From assembly GCA_024762915.1 (NCBI GenBank), contig JANTGL010000158.1:1-6349 (forward strand): 6,349 nucleotides of DNA, in the 5' to 3' direction. The translations under genes were made by a program, and so were the position numbers. Under the pieces are notes generated by a model. The model ran no database searches and was not told where the DNA came from. It worked only from the letters and a program-made list of their open reading frames with translations. The stretch comes from Bacteroidales bacterium (GTDB lineage Bacteria > Bacteroidota > Bacteroidia > Bacteroidales > JAADGE01). The stretch's first letter is position 1, and every line of letters begins with the position of its first letter. Shown here in pieces: positions 1 through 5,612 of the stretch.

Positions 1-92
1 GACATGTTGTATCCGGCTTTTACGCCGAATTTTTGTGCATTCATTGTAAAAGCAAATAAAATTGCTGCTGATAATACCAATAATTTTTTCAT
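1..92 (-). CDS. Outer-membrane beta-barrel (porin-family) protein, N-terminal fragment
   Basis: Only the first 30 codons and part of the 31st are inside the window; the gene continues past position 1. Translating the minus strand from the ATG at 92-90 gives a signal peptide: MKK, then a hydrophobic run rich in Leu, Ala, Ile and Phe, ending in TMNAQ. The mature protein would begin near QKFGVKAGYNMS. This is nearly the same arrangement as the start of the next gene (185-868), which has SLNAQKFGFKVGVNLSG there, and the two genes share an identical 18-base stretch over NAQKFG (24-41 and 800-817). It is therefore a third tandem paralogue of the Bacteroidota small beta-barrel family (Pfam OMP_b-brl_2 type), exported by Sec to the outer membrane. 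The start is supported by a good promoter about 35 bases upstream. Substrate and role are unknown. Confidence 0.8.
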   Translation of the reverse strand, partial: MKKLLVLSAAILFAFTMNAQKFGVKAGYNM

Positions 93-124
93 AATTGTAT
101 ATTTTAATTAAACATTATTAAAGT

Positions 125-155
125 CAAAGATAAAAAAAATAATATGATTATCAAA
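125..155 (-). promoter_or_regulatory. Bacteroidota-type promoter of the 1-92 barrel gene
   Basis: On the minus strand, TTTG at 155-152 is followed after 19 bases by TATCTTTG at 132-125. This matches the Bacteroidota housekeeping consensus TTTG / TAnnTTTG, in both boxes and in spacing. It predicts a transcript start near 120 and a leader of about 27 bases before the ATG at 92. A second perfect -7 box, TAAGTTTG at 175-168, lies just beyond the stop codon of the preceding gene, but the nearest TTTG (194-191) is only 15 bases away, so it is the weaker candidate. The promoter means this gene need not depend on read-through from 185-868. Confidence 0.7.
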
Positions 156-184
156 ATATTAATATATCAAACTTAATATATTCA

Positions 185-868
185 TTAAAACAAAATACCT
201 GCAGACAAACTAATTGTGTAATTTTTCATATATTCGTCGGAAGGCATGCCGTCATAACTTTTGATATTTGCCAATCCGGTTCCGTAGCGTGCTTCGGCAA
301 AGAATTTCAGTAATTTAACACCAAACCCGATATTTAACCCGGCATCCGTTCTGCTGTAAGTAATGTTATCACCGTTAAATTCCGCATCTTTAAAAACATC
401 ATTTGAAGGAACCTGGCCGTAATCGGCATATTGGCTTTCTGCCAGTTTTTGCCCGTCAACCGTTATTGTTGCTATATCTTTTCCGCTTATTGCATAAGAA
501 AAATACGGTCCTGCTGTAAGGTATGCCGGTCCCAATTTTAATTTCAGTAAAAGCGGAACTTCAATATAATTCAGCGTAAGTGACGAATTAATAACAGCAT
601 CCGTTCCGTTTACATTAACATCACTTTCAATGTTATATCCTTTTTGAGAATAAAGTGCTTCCGTTCTTATGCCTAGAGTTTTTACAGGATTGAATTCAAA
701 AACTAAGCCGCCGATTAATCCGCCGTTTAATGCAGCTGTTTGATAATCTTGAAGTGTTGTGCTTGAATTAACACCGGATAAATTAACACCGACTTTAAAG
801 CCGAATTTTTGTGCATTTAAGCTAAATATTGATAATAATGCAATTGATAAAACAAATAGTTTTTTCAT
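185..868 (-). CDS. Outer-membrane beta-barrel (porin-family / PorT-like) protein
   Basis: The product is 227 residues. A Sec signal peptide covers about residues 1-19 (MKK, hydrophobic core, SLNA before Q20), so the mature protein is exported. The rest alternates polar and hydrophobic residues in strand-like segments, for example around GLIGGLVFEF (50-59), the KLKLGPAYLTAGPYFSYAIS region (109-128) and FFAEARYG (189-196). It ends in SAGILF; a terminal Phe is the usual C-terminal signal of outer-membrane barrels. Family-type motifs are ALYSQKGY (71-78), LNYIEVP (99-105) and YSRTDAG (171-177), all recurring in the gene upstream. Length and layout fit the OMP_b-brl_2 family, predicted as roughly eight-stranded barrels. 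Automated pipelines often call these 'porin family' or 'PorT family', but no substrate or pore function is shown, and equating it with the PorT secretion protein would be unsafe. The ATG at 868 is supported by the signal peptide and by a -7 box about 30 bases upstream. Confidence 0.88.
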   Translation of the reverse strand: MKKLFVLSIALLSIFSLNAQKFGFKVGVNLSGVNSSTTLQDYQTAALNGGLIGGLVFEFNPVKTLGIRTEALYSQKGYNIESDVNVNGTDAVINSSLTLNYIEVPLLLKLKLGPAYLTAGPYFSYAISGKDIATITVDGQKLAESQYADYGQVPSNDVFKDAEFNGDNITYSRTDAGLNIGFGVKLLKFFAEARYGTGLANIKSYDGMPSDEYMKNYTISLSAGILF

Positions 869-897
869 AATTTAGATATTTAGGAATTAATAGTTAC

Positions 898-905
898 CAA
901 ATATA
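898..905 (-). promoter_or_regulatory. -7 box of the 185-868 barrel gene
   Basis: The 53-base gap between the two complete barrel genes contains TATATTTG on the minus strand, a perfect match to the Bacteroidota -7 consensus TAnnTTTG. It predicts a transcript start near 892 and a leader of about 24 bases. I see no TTTG or TTG at the expected distance upstream (19-21 bases), so only one half of the promoter is recognisable. The position, directly before a gene whose upstream neighbour lacks a clear terminator, suggests independent or additional initiation. Confidence 0.5.
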
Positions 906-921
906 CGATAAAAAACCGATT

Positions 922-1560
922 TTATTTTAAAATAATATAGTTAATTCCGAATGAGAAAACATTATTTCTTAATGCATCGGCATTTAATTCGGAACTTCCG
1001 ATCATGCTGTGTGTGTATCTTAAAAAGAAATCAATTTTGTTGATATTATATATTGCTCCGGCTAAAATACCTGCATCAATTCGACTGTAAGTATAATCCG
1101 GATTGTGAAAATCGACTTTTTCGGAACTTATTTCGCCGGTATAATAATCTTCTCGTTTGTATTTTCCGTTAAGCCAATATGCTCCGAAACCACCGATGTA
1201 AATATTAAAATAGGAATGTCGTGTTTTTATCAGGGAATAATGACCCGAAATCGGAATTTCAATATAATTCATTGTGTTAGTAGTTATTGCAAAAGGGATT
1301 TGTTCCGTTTTTAATCCTTTTTGCGAATATAAAAATTCAGCTTGAACAGAAAGGATTTTGTTGACAGATTGTTGCAATGCGATACCTGCAATTATTCCGG
1401 GTTTTAATTGTCGGAAAGGTTTTATTAAAGCATCTTTATCAGAGTTTAAATAAACAGCTTTTGATAAATTCATTCCTGCTTTTATTTTCAAATAGTTTTG
1501 AGAAAAACTCCAAAATGGAAGAAACAGACATAAGGAAATTAAAAAAAATAATTTAGTCAT
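922..1560 (-). CDS. Outer-membrane beta-barrel (porin-family / PorT-like) protein
   Basis: The product is 212 residues. It starts with a Sec signal peptide (MTK, hydrophobic core rich in Phe and Leu, WSFSQ at 17-21), followed by NYLKIKAGMNLS, the same first-strand pattern as the two downstream genes. Three blocks match the neighbour at 185-868 in order and approximate spacing: QAEFLYSQKG (73-82), MNYIEIP (97-103) and YSRIDAG (158-164). The two proteins are therefore paralogues that have diverged well beyond recent duplication. The C-terminus is FGINYIILK, so the usual terminal aromatic residue is replaced by Lys two residues after the hydrophobic pair. Cys11 lies inside the signal peptide without a lipobox, so a lipoprotein is unlikely. 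It is the first barrel gene after the oxidoreductase terminator and so probably starts a new transcription unit. It has no clear terminator of its own, and read-through into 185-868 is possible. Function unknown. Confidence 0.85.
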   Translation of the reverse strand: MTKLFFLISLCLFLPFWSFSQNYLKIKAGMNLSKAVYLNSDKDALIKPFRQLKPGIIAGIALQQSVNKILSVQAEFLYSQKGLKTEQIPFAITTNTMNYIEIPISGHYSLIKTRHSYFNIYIGGFGAYWLNGKYKREDYYTGEISSEKVDFHNPDYTYSRIDAGILAGAIYNINKIDFFLRYTHSMIGSSELNADALRNNVFSFGINYIILK

Positions 1561-1605
1561 TTTTTTGTTTGATATTTTTCCGAAAAAAACAGATTTTACA
1601 GGAAG

Positions 1606-1613
1606 TAAAAATA
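1606..1613 (-). promoter_or_regulatory. Weak candidate -7 box before the 922-1560 barrel gene
   Basis: The minus strand reads TATTTTTA here, one base off TAnnTTTG, between the terminator at 1619-1660 and the ATG at 1560. No TTTG is found at the proper distance upstream, which falls inside the terminator hairpin. It is listed because the gene follows a strong terminator and must start somewhere in these 60 bases. The sequence support alone is poor. Confidence 0.25.
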
Positions 1614-1618
1614 CGATT

Positions 1619-1660
1619 TTAATAAAAAATCCCGACTTTTATATCGGGATTTTTTATTAA
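1619..1660 (-). terminator. Intrinsic terminator of the oxidoreductase gene
   Basis: A perfect 17-base inverted repeat (1619-1635 and 1644-1660) surrounds an 8-base loop. The core is TCCCGA/TCGGGA flanked by six A on one side and six T on the other. It starts 19 bases after the TAA stop of the oxidoreductase gene, so on the minus strand it forms a GC-core hairpin followed by a T tract. Because it is symmetrical it would also work on the plus strand, but no plus-strand gene needs it. It separates the oxidoreductase from the barrel genes. Confidence 0.88.
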
Positions 1661-1678
1661 ATAATTAAATAATAATTA

Positions 1679-4600
1679 TTAATATTCCATTTCAGCAAGA
1701 CGTTTGTAATAGTTATAACGCCATCTTGCATTATCCTCTGCTGCCGAGAATAATTCATCGGCGTGGTCGGGGAATAATTTAAAAAGTGAATTAAAACGGA
1801 CTTCACCGAGCATGAATTCTTTAAATAATTCGTATTTCGGAGGTTTAGAATCCAGAGTAAACGGATTTTTACCTTCTTCTTCCAATTGCGGATTAAAACG
1901 GTATAAATTCCAATATCCGGATTCAACAGCCATTTTTTCTTCATCTTGTACTTTATCCATTCCGGCTCTTAAACCATGAGCAATACACGGAGAGTATGCA
2001 ATAATTAATGAAGGTCCCGGATATGCTTCGGCTTCTTTAATTGCCTTAAATGTTTGAGATTGGCTTGCACCCATAGAAATTTGGGCAACATAAATATAAC
2101 CGTAGGTCATTGAAATGGCACCGAGGTCTTTTTTACGAATTTTCTTACCCGAAGCAGCAAATTTTGCAATAGCTGCAGTCGGTGTTGATTTTGATGATTG
2201 TCCGCCGGTATTTGAATAAACTTCGGTATCCAAAACCAAAACATTCACATTTTCGCCTGATGCCAATACATGATCAAGGCCTCCGTAACCGATGTCATAA
2301 GCCCATCCGTCACCACCGATAATCCACATCGATTGATTGACCAGATATTTTTTCAAACCGAGAATATCTTTTACACAATCACATTTTTCTTTTTCAATTG
2401 CTTCAATCACTTTAGGAGCAACAGCTTTTGATTCTTGCGATTTATCTTTTACGGCTAACCATTCTTCAAATGCTGCTTTTGTTTCTGGAGTAATACCTTT
2501 TTCAATTGCTGCATTCATCATATTGGCAATAATTTCTCTTTGCTTTTTATTAGCAAGAGCAATTCCCAGTCCGAATTCGGCATTGTCTTCAAATAATGAA
2601 TTAGCCCAAGCCGGTCCTTCACCATGATTATTTATAGTATAAGGTGTTGCAGGTGCCGATGCTCCGTAAATTGAAGAACAGCCCGTTGCATTGGCAATGG
2701 TCATAGAATCACCGTAAAGTTGTGTAACTAATTTAATGTAAGGAGTTTCACCGCAACCTGCACAAGCACCCGAGAATTCAAATAAAGGTTGTGCAAATTG
2801 TGAATTCTTAACGGTTTTTTCTTTTTCGACAACAGTATCTTTGTAACCGACTTCATGATGTAAGTAGTTCCATTTAATGTCTTCTGCACGTTGCTCATCA
2901 TCTAAATCAACCATAATTAATGATTTTTCTTTAGAAGGACAAACATCGGCACAAGAACCGCAACCGGTACAATCAAGCGTACTTACTTGAATTCTGTAAT
3001 TGAATTCTTTTGTTTTACCGATACCTTTAATGAAATCAGTTCCTTCCGGAGCATTTTTAACTTCTTCGTCATCGGCTAAGAAAGGTCTGATACAAGCATG
3101 CGGACAAACATAGGCACATTGGTTACATTGAATACAGTTTTCGGCAATCCATTTCGGTACCGTTGATGCAACACCGCGTTTTTCATATTGTGCTGTACCT
3201 GCAGGCATGGTTCCGTCTTCAATTCCTTTAAATACGCTTACCGGAAGTTCATCTCCTTTAAGAGCATTAATCGGATCCATAATTTTCTTAACATAATCAG
3301 GAACATCATCACCTCTTTCAATTCCGAATTTCAATTCTCCGTTCAGAGATTTCCAATCCGAAGGTACATCAATTTTAGTGATGGCATTTCCGCCTTGGTC
3401 AACAGCTTCGTAGTTCATGTTTACGATTTTGTCGCCTTTTTTACCGTATGTTTTTTTAATGGCACCTTTCATTTGCTCAACGGCAAATTCGTAAGGTATA
3501 ACTTCTGATACTTTAAAGAATGCTGATTGCATAATGGTATTGGTTCGGTTACCCAAACCGATTTCGTGTGCAATTTTTGTGGCATTAATAATGTAGAAAT
3601 TAATATTTTTATCAGCCATTACTTTTTTGTAGCCGTCTGGGAGTCGATTTTTAGTGTCTTCAGCACTCCATGTGCTGTTTAATAAAAATGAACCGCCTTC
3701 TTTAATTCCTTCGAGCATATCGTATTTATAGAGATATGCCGGATTTGAACAAGCGACAAAATCAGGTTGTTTAACCAGATATGTAGAACGAATGATTTTA
3801 TCTCCGAAACGCAAGTGAGAAATTGTGATACCGCCGGATTTCTTTGAATCGTAAGCGAAATATCCTTGAACATATTTATCAGTTGCATCACCGATAATTT
3901 TAATGGAGTTTTTATTTGCTCCGACTGTTCCGTCAGCACCAAGACCATAAAATTTACCTTCAAATGTTCCTTTTGGAACTGTACTTATTTCCGGTAAAAT
4001 AGGAAGATTTGAGAATTTAACATCATCTACAATACCTACCGTAAAATGATCTTTAGGTTCATTTCTTTCCATATTTTCATATACGGAAAGCATCATTGCA
4101 GGTGTTGTATCTTTTGAGCTTAAACCATAACGTCCGGCAAAAATTTCAGGTGCATTTTCATCACCTTTAAATAATTCAACAACATCAAGATAAAGAGGTT
4201 CTCCGTTTGAACCCGGCTCTTTAGTTCTGTCAAGAACAGTAATTTTCTTGGTTGTTTCTGGTAAGGCATTCATGAAATATTTAGCAGAAAAAGGTCTGTA
4301 TAAATGAACAACCATTACACCGACTTTTTTACCTTGGGCATTAAGATTTTCAACAAGTTCTTTAATTGTTTGAGTAACAGAACCCATTGCTACAATAATA
4401 TGCTCAGCATCTTTTGCACCGAAATAATTGAAAGGTGCATAAGGTCTGCCGGTAATTCTTGTAATTTCTTTCATGTAATCGGCAACGGTATCGGCAATCG
4501 GATCATAAAAAATATCGCTTGCTTCACGAGCTTGGAAGAAAATATCCGGATTTTGAGCAGAACCTCTTGTAACAGGAGCTGTAGAAGTTAAAGCATTTTC

Positions 4601-5215
4601 TCTGAATTTTTGAAGTGCTTTATAATCAATTAATTTTTTGAGTTCATCTTCATTCGGTATTTCAACTTTAGAAATTTCGTGAGACGTTCTGAATCCGTCA
4701 AAGAAGTGAATAAACGGAATTCGTGTTTTGATTGCAGCTAAATGAGCAATCGGGGCAATGTCCATTATTTGTTGAGCACTTCCTGTTGCCAGTAGAGCAA
4801 ATCCGGTTTGGCGAGTTGCCATCACATCACTGTGATCACCGAAAATTGATAATGCTTGAGCAGCAATACTTCTGGCTGCAACGTGGAAAACACCCGGTAA
4901 TAATTCACCGGCAATTTTATACATATTCGGTATCATTAAAAGTAATCCTTGTGATGCCGTAAAAGTAGAAGTTAAAGCACCGCCTTGCAAAGCTCCGTGA
5001 ACTGCTCCGGAAGCACCGCCTTCCGATTGCATTTCTGTAACGCTTACGGTTTGTCCGAATAAATTTTTTCTGCCGTGAGCTGACCACGAATCAACATATT
5101 CTGCCATATCCGAAGAGGGTGTAATCGGATAAATAGCAGCTACTTCGCTGAATAGATATGCAACATGAGCCGCTGCATGATTACCTTCGCAGGTAATGAA
5201 TTTTTTTTCTGCCAT
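1679..5215 (-). CDS. nifJ: Pyruvate:ferredoxin (flavodoxin) oxidoreductase, single-chain
   Basis: This cytoplasmic enzyme converts pyruvate and CoA to acetyl-CoA and CO2 and passes two electrons to ferredoxin or flavodoxin; it normally works as a homodimer. The 1178 residues hold all domains of the fused enzyme in order. The N-terminal domain (about 1-250) has YPITPSS at 29-35, whose Thr32 corresponds to the pyruvate-binding Thr. Domain II (about 260-410) is followed by the gamma-type domain (about 424-600) and the EKR region (EKR at 678-680). The ferredoxin domain carries two 4Fe-4S motifs: Cys694/697/700/704 and Cys749/752/755/759. The thiamine-diphosphate domain has GDGWAYDIG (968-976) and DTEVYSNTGGQ (996-1006). 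Cys818, 821, 846 and 1077 should bind the proximal cluster. No cofactor residue is missing. It lacks the C-terminal extension of the Desulfovibrio africanus enzyme, as most family members do. The start MAEKKFITCEGN is the usual family start. It stands alone between a promoter and a strong terminator. Confidence 0.98.
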   Translation of the reverse strand: MAEKKFITCEGNHAAAHVAYLFSEVAAIYPITPSSDMAEYVDSWSAHGRKNLFGQTVSVTEMQSEGGASGAVHGALQGGALTSTFTASQGLLLMIPNMYKIAGELLPGVFHVAARSIAAQALSIFGDHSDVMATRQTGFALLATGSAQQIMDIAPIAHLAAIKTRIPFIHFFDGFRTSHEISKVEIPNEDELKKLIDYKALQKFRENALTSTAPVTRGSAQNPDIFFQAREASDIFYDPIADTVADYMKEITRITGRPYAPFNYFGAKDAEHIIVAMGSVTQTIKELVENLNAQGKKVGVMVVHLYRPFSAKYFMNALPETTKKITVLDRTKEPGSNGEPLYLDVVELFKGDENAPEIFAGRYGLSSKDTTPAMMLSVYENMERNEPKDHFTVGIVDDVKFSNLPILPEISTVPKGTFEGKFYGLGADGTVGANKNSIKIIGDATDKYVQGYFAYDSKKSGGITISHLRFGDKIIRSTYLVKQPDFVACSNPAYLYKYDMLEGIKEGGSFLLNSTWSAEDTKNRLPDGYKKVMADKNINFYIINATKIAHEIGLGNRTNTIMQSAFFKVSEVIPYEFAVEQMKGAIKKTYGKKGDKIVNMNYEAVDQGGNAITKIDVPSDWKSLNGELKFGIERGDDVPDYVKKIMDPINALKGDELPVSVFKGIEDGTMPAGTAQYEKRGVASTVPKWIAENCIQCNQCAYVCPHACIRPFLADDEEVKNAPEGTDFIKGIGKTKEFNYRIQVSTLDCTGCGSCADVCPSKEKSLIMVDLDDEQRAEDIKWNYLHHEVGYKDTVVEKEKTVKNSQFAQPLFEFSGACAGCGETPYIKLVTQLYGDSMTIANATGCSSIYGASAPATPYTINNHGEGPAWANSLFEDNAEFGLGIALANKKQREIIANMMNAAIEKGITPETKAAFEEWLAVKDKSQESKAVAPKVIEAIEKEKCDCVKDILGLKKYLVNQSMWIIGGDGWAYDIGYGGLDHVLASGENVNVLVLDTEVYSNTGGQSSKSTPTAAIAKFAASGKKIRKKDLGAISMTYGYIYVAQISMGASQSQTFKAIKEAEAYPGPSLIIAYSPCIAHGLRAGMDKVQDEEKMAVESGYWNLYRFNPQLEEEGKNPFTLDSKPPKYELFKEFMLGEVRFNSLFKLFPDHADELFSAAEDNARWRYNYYKRLAEMEY

Positions 5216-5258
5216 GATATTTTAGTTTTATTTAAAATTCTGATTTAATTTCAATCTG

Positions 5259-5266
5259 CAAATTTA
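5259..5266 (-). promoter_or_regulatory. -7 box of the oxidoreductase gene
   Basis: TAAATTTG on the minus strand matches the Bacteroidota -7 consensus TAnnTTTG exactly. It predicts a transcript start near 5253 and a leader of about 38 bases before the ATG at 5215. The leader is A-rich next to the start (AAAACTAAAATATC) and has no Shine-Dalgarno sequence, as is normal in this phylum. No TTTG is present 19-21 bases upstream, so the -33 half is unclear and activation by a regulator is conceivable. Confidence 0.5.
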
Positions 5267-5311
5267 GTATAAGTTTAATTAATAGAGGTACAGATTTGTT
5301 AATTTTTGGTT

Positions 5312-5346
5312 TATTTCAGAATTTAAGAACTAATATCTCTGAAATA
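5312..5346. repeat. 9-base inverted repeat upstream of the oxidoreductase promoter
   Basis: TATTTCAGA at 5312-5320 and TCTGAAATA at 5338-5346 are perfect reverse complements separated by 17 bases. The repeat lies roughly 60-95 bases upstream of the predicted oxidoreductase transcript start, in the 264-base gap between that gene and the tRNA. It is not followed by a T tract, so it is not a terminator. The spacing would place both half-sites on nearly the same face of the helix, as for a dimeric regulator, but this is inference. In AT-rich DNA a chance repeat of this size is also possible. Confidence 0.35.
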
Positions 5347-5420
5347 CAGTAATTTATATTTTCTTTGTGAAGCTATGTTTTTCAGCATGAGAAATTTAAC
5401 ATTGAATGATTTGTTCATAC

Positions 5421-5467
5421 AAAAATAAAAAAAGCTCTGCAATCTTATTTGATATGCAAAGCTTTTT
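5421..5467 (-). terminator. Intrinsic terminator of tRNA-Arg
   Basis: On the minus strand a 13-base-pair stem forms between 5467-5455 and 5441-5429: AAAAAGCTTTGCA pairs with TGCAGAGCTTTTT. The loop is 13 bases, and the T-rich run TTTATTTTTG follows. The only non-Watson-Crick pair is G-U in the minus-strand RNA; it would be an A-C mismatch on the plus strand, so the hairpin is oriented for minus-strand transcription. It lies 13 bases after the tRNA 3' end and isolates the tRNA from the oxidoreductase gene. Confidence 0.85.
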
Positions 5468-5479
5468 ATTATTTAATCG

Positions 5480-5553
5480 TGATCCCGGCAGGATTCGAAC
5501 CTGCGACCCACAGCTTAGAAGGCTGTTGCTCTATCCGACTGAGCTACGAGACC
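5480..5553 (-). tRNA. tRNA-Arg, anticodon UCU
   Basis: The 74-base minus-strand sequence folds as a complete cloverleaf. The acceptor stem is GGTCTCG with CGGGATC (two G-U pairs), the D stem GCTC/GAGC and the anticodon stem ACAGC/GCTGT around the loop CTTCTAA. A five-base variable loop (GGGTC) and the T arm GCAGG-TTCGAAT-CCTGC follow. The anticodon TCT occupies 5519-5517 and reads AGA arginine codons, which are common in low-GC genomes. The discriminator base is A at 5480. CCA is not encoded (CG follows), so the end must be added by the CCA-adding enzyme. It has its own -7 box and terminator and lies 59 bases after the YbbR gene. Confidence 0.97.
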
Positions 5554-5567
5554 GTTTTTTCGGACTG

Positions 5568-5575
5568 CAAAATTA
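5568..5575 (-). promoter_or_regulatory. -7 box of tRNA-Arg
   Basis: TAATTTTG on the minus strand is a perfect TAnnTTTG match, 14 bases before the tRNA 5' end. It predicts a transcript start near 5562 and a leader of about 9 bases, a usual length for RNase P processing. A TGTTG upstream is only 15 bases away, shorter than the normal 19-21, so the -33 element is uncertain. Confidence 0.5.
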
Positions 5576-5590
5576 ATAAAAATTATTAAT
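5572..5590. repeat. A/T-only inverted repeat between the YbbR gene and the tRNA
   Basis: ATTAATAA and TTATTAAT (5572-5579 and 5583-5590) are perfect reverse complements around three A. It lies 22 bases after the YbbR stop codon and on the minus strand is followed by TTTTG, so it might act as a weak terminator for that gene. With no G-C pairs the hairpin would be unstable, and it overlaps the tRNA -7 box. Chance in AT-rich DNA is a reasonable alternative. Confidence 0.25.
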
Positions 5591-5612
5591 CAACACGTAT
5601 TTTAGAAAAATA

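Noticed and set aside
24..817. The 18-base direct repeat (24-41 and 800-817) as a mobile-element or recombination site
   Set aside because: It encodes the same NAQKFG segment in the same place in two paralogous genes, so common ancestry explains it. No transposase or flanking inverted repeats are present.
908..925. Possible terminator hairpin ATAAAA/TTTTAT at the end of the 922-1560 barrel gene
   Set aside because: The stem is six A-T pairs with no GC core and includes the stop codon; it would be too unstable to act as an intrinsic terminator.
1657..3963. Minus-strand open frames at 1657-1944 and 3679-3963 in a second frame of the oxidoreductase gene
   Set aside because: They overlap a fully conserved enzyme in another frame and show no domain or export signal. 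They are out-of-frame shadows.
1105..4962. Plus-strand open frames of 69-106 codons at 1105-1314, 2337-2627, 3188-3508, 4304-4591 and 4732-4962
   Set aside because: All lie opposite well-supported minus-strand genes, and their translations show no recognisable domain, only Ser, Phe, Ile and Cys-rich composition expected from antisense reading.
5420..5427. Another perfect -7 match, TATTTTTG on the minus strand, far upstream of the oxidoreductase gene
   Set aside because: It lies in the T tract of the tRNA terminator, has no -33 box at a proper distance, and would give a leader of about 200 bases. Most likely a by-product of the T-rich tail.
5375..5428. A 17-codon plus-strand open frame in the spacer between the tRNA and the oxidoreductase gene
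   Set aside because: It has no promoter motif or recognisable product, and its end runs into the A tract of the tRNA terminator. It is too short to support as a gene.
5480..5612. An integrated element attached at tRNA-Arg
   Set aside because: No second copy of the tRNA 3' end and no integrase gene are found in the window, and the flanking genes are ordinary chromosomal genes of similar composition.
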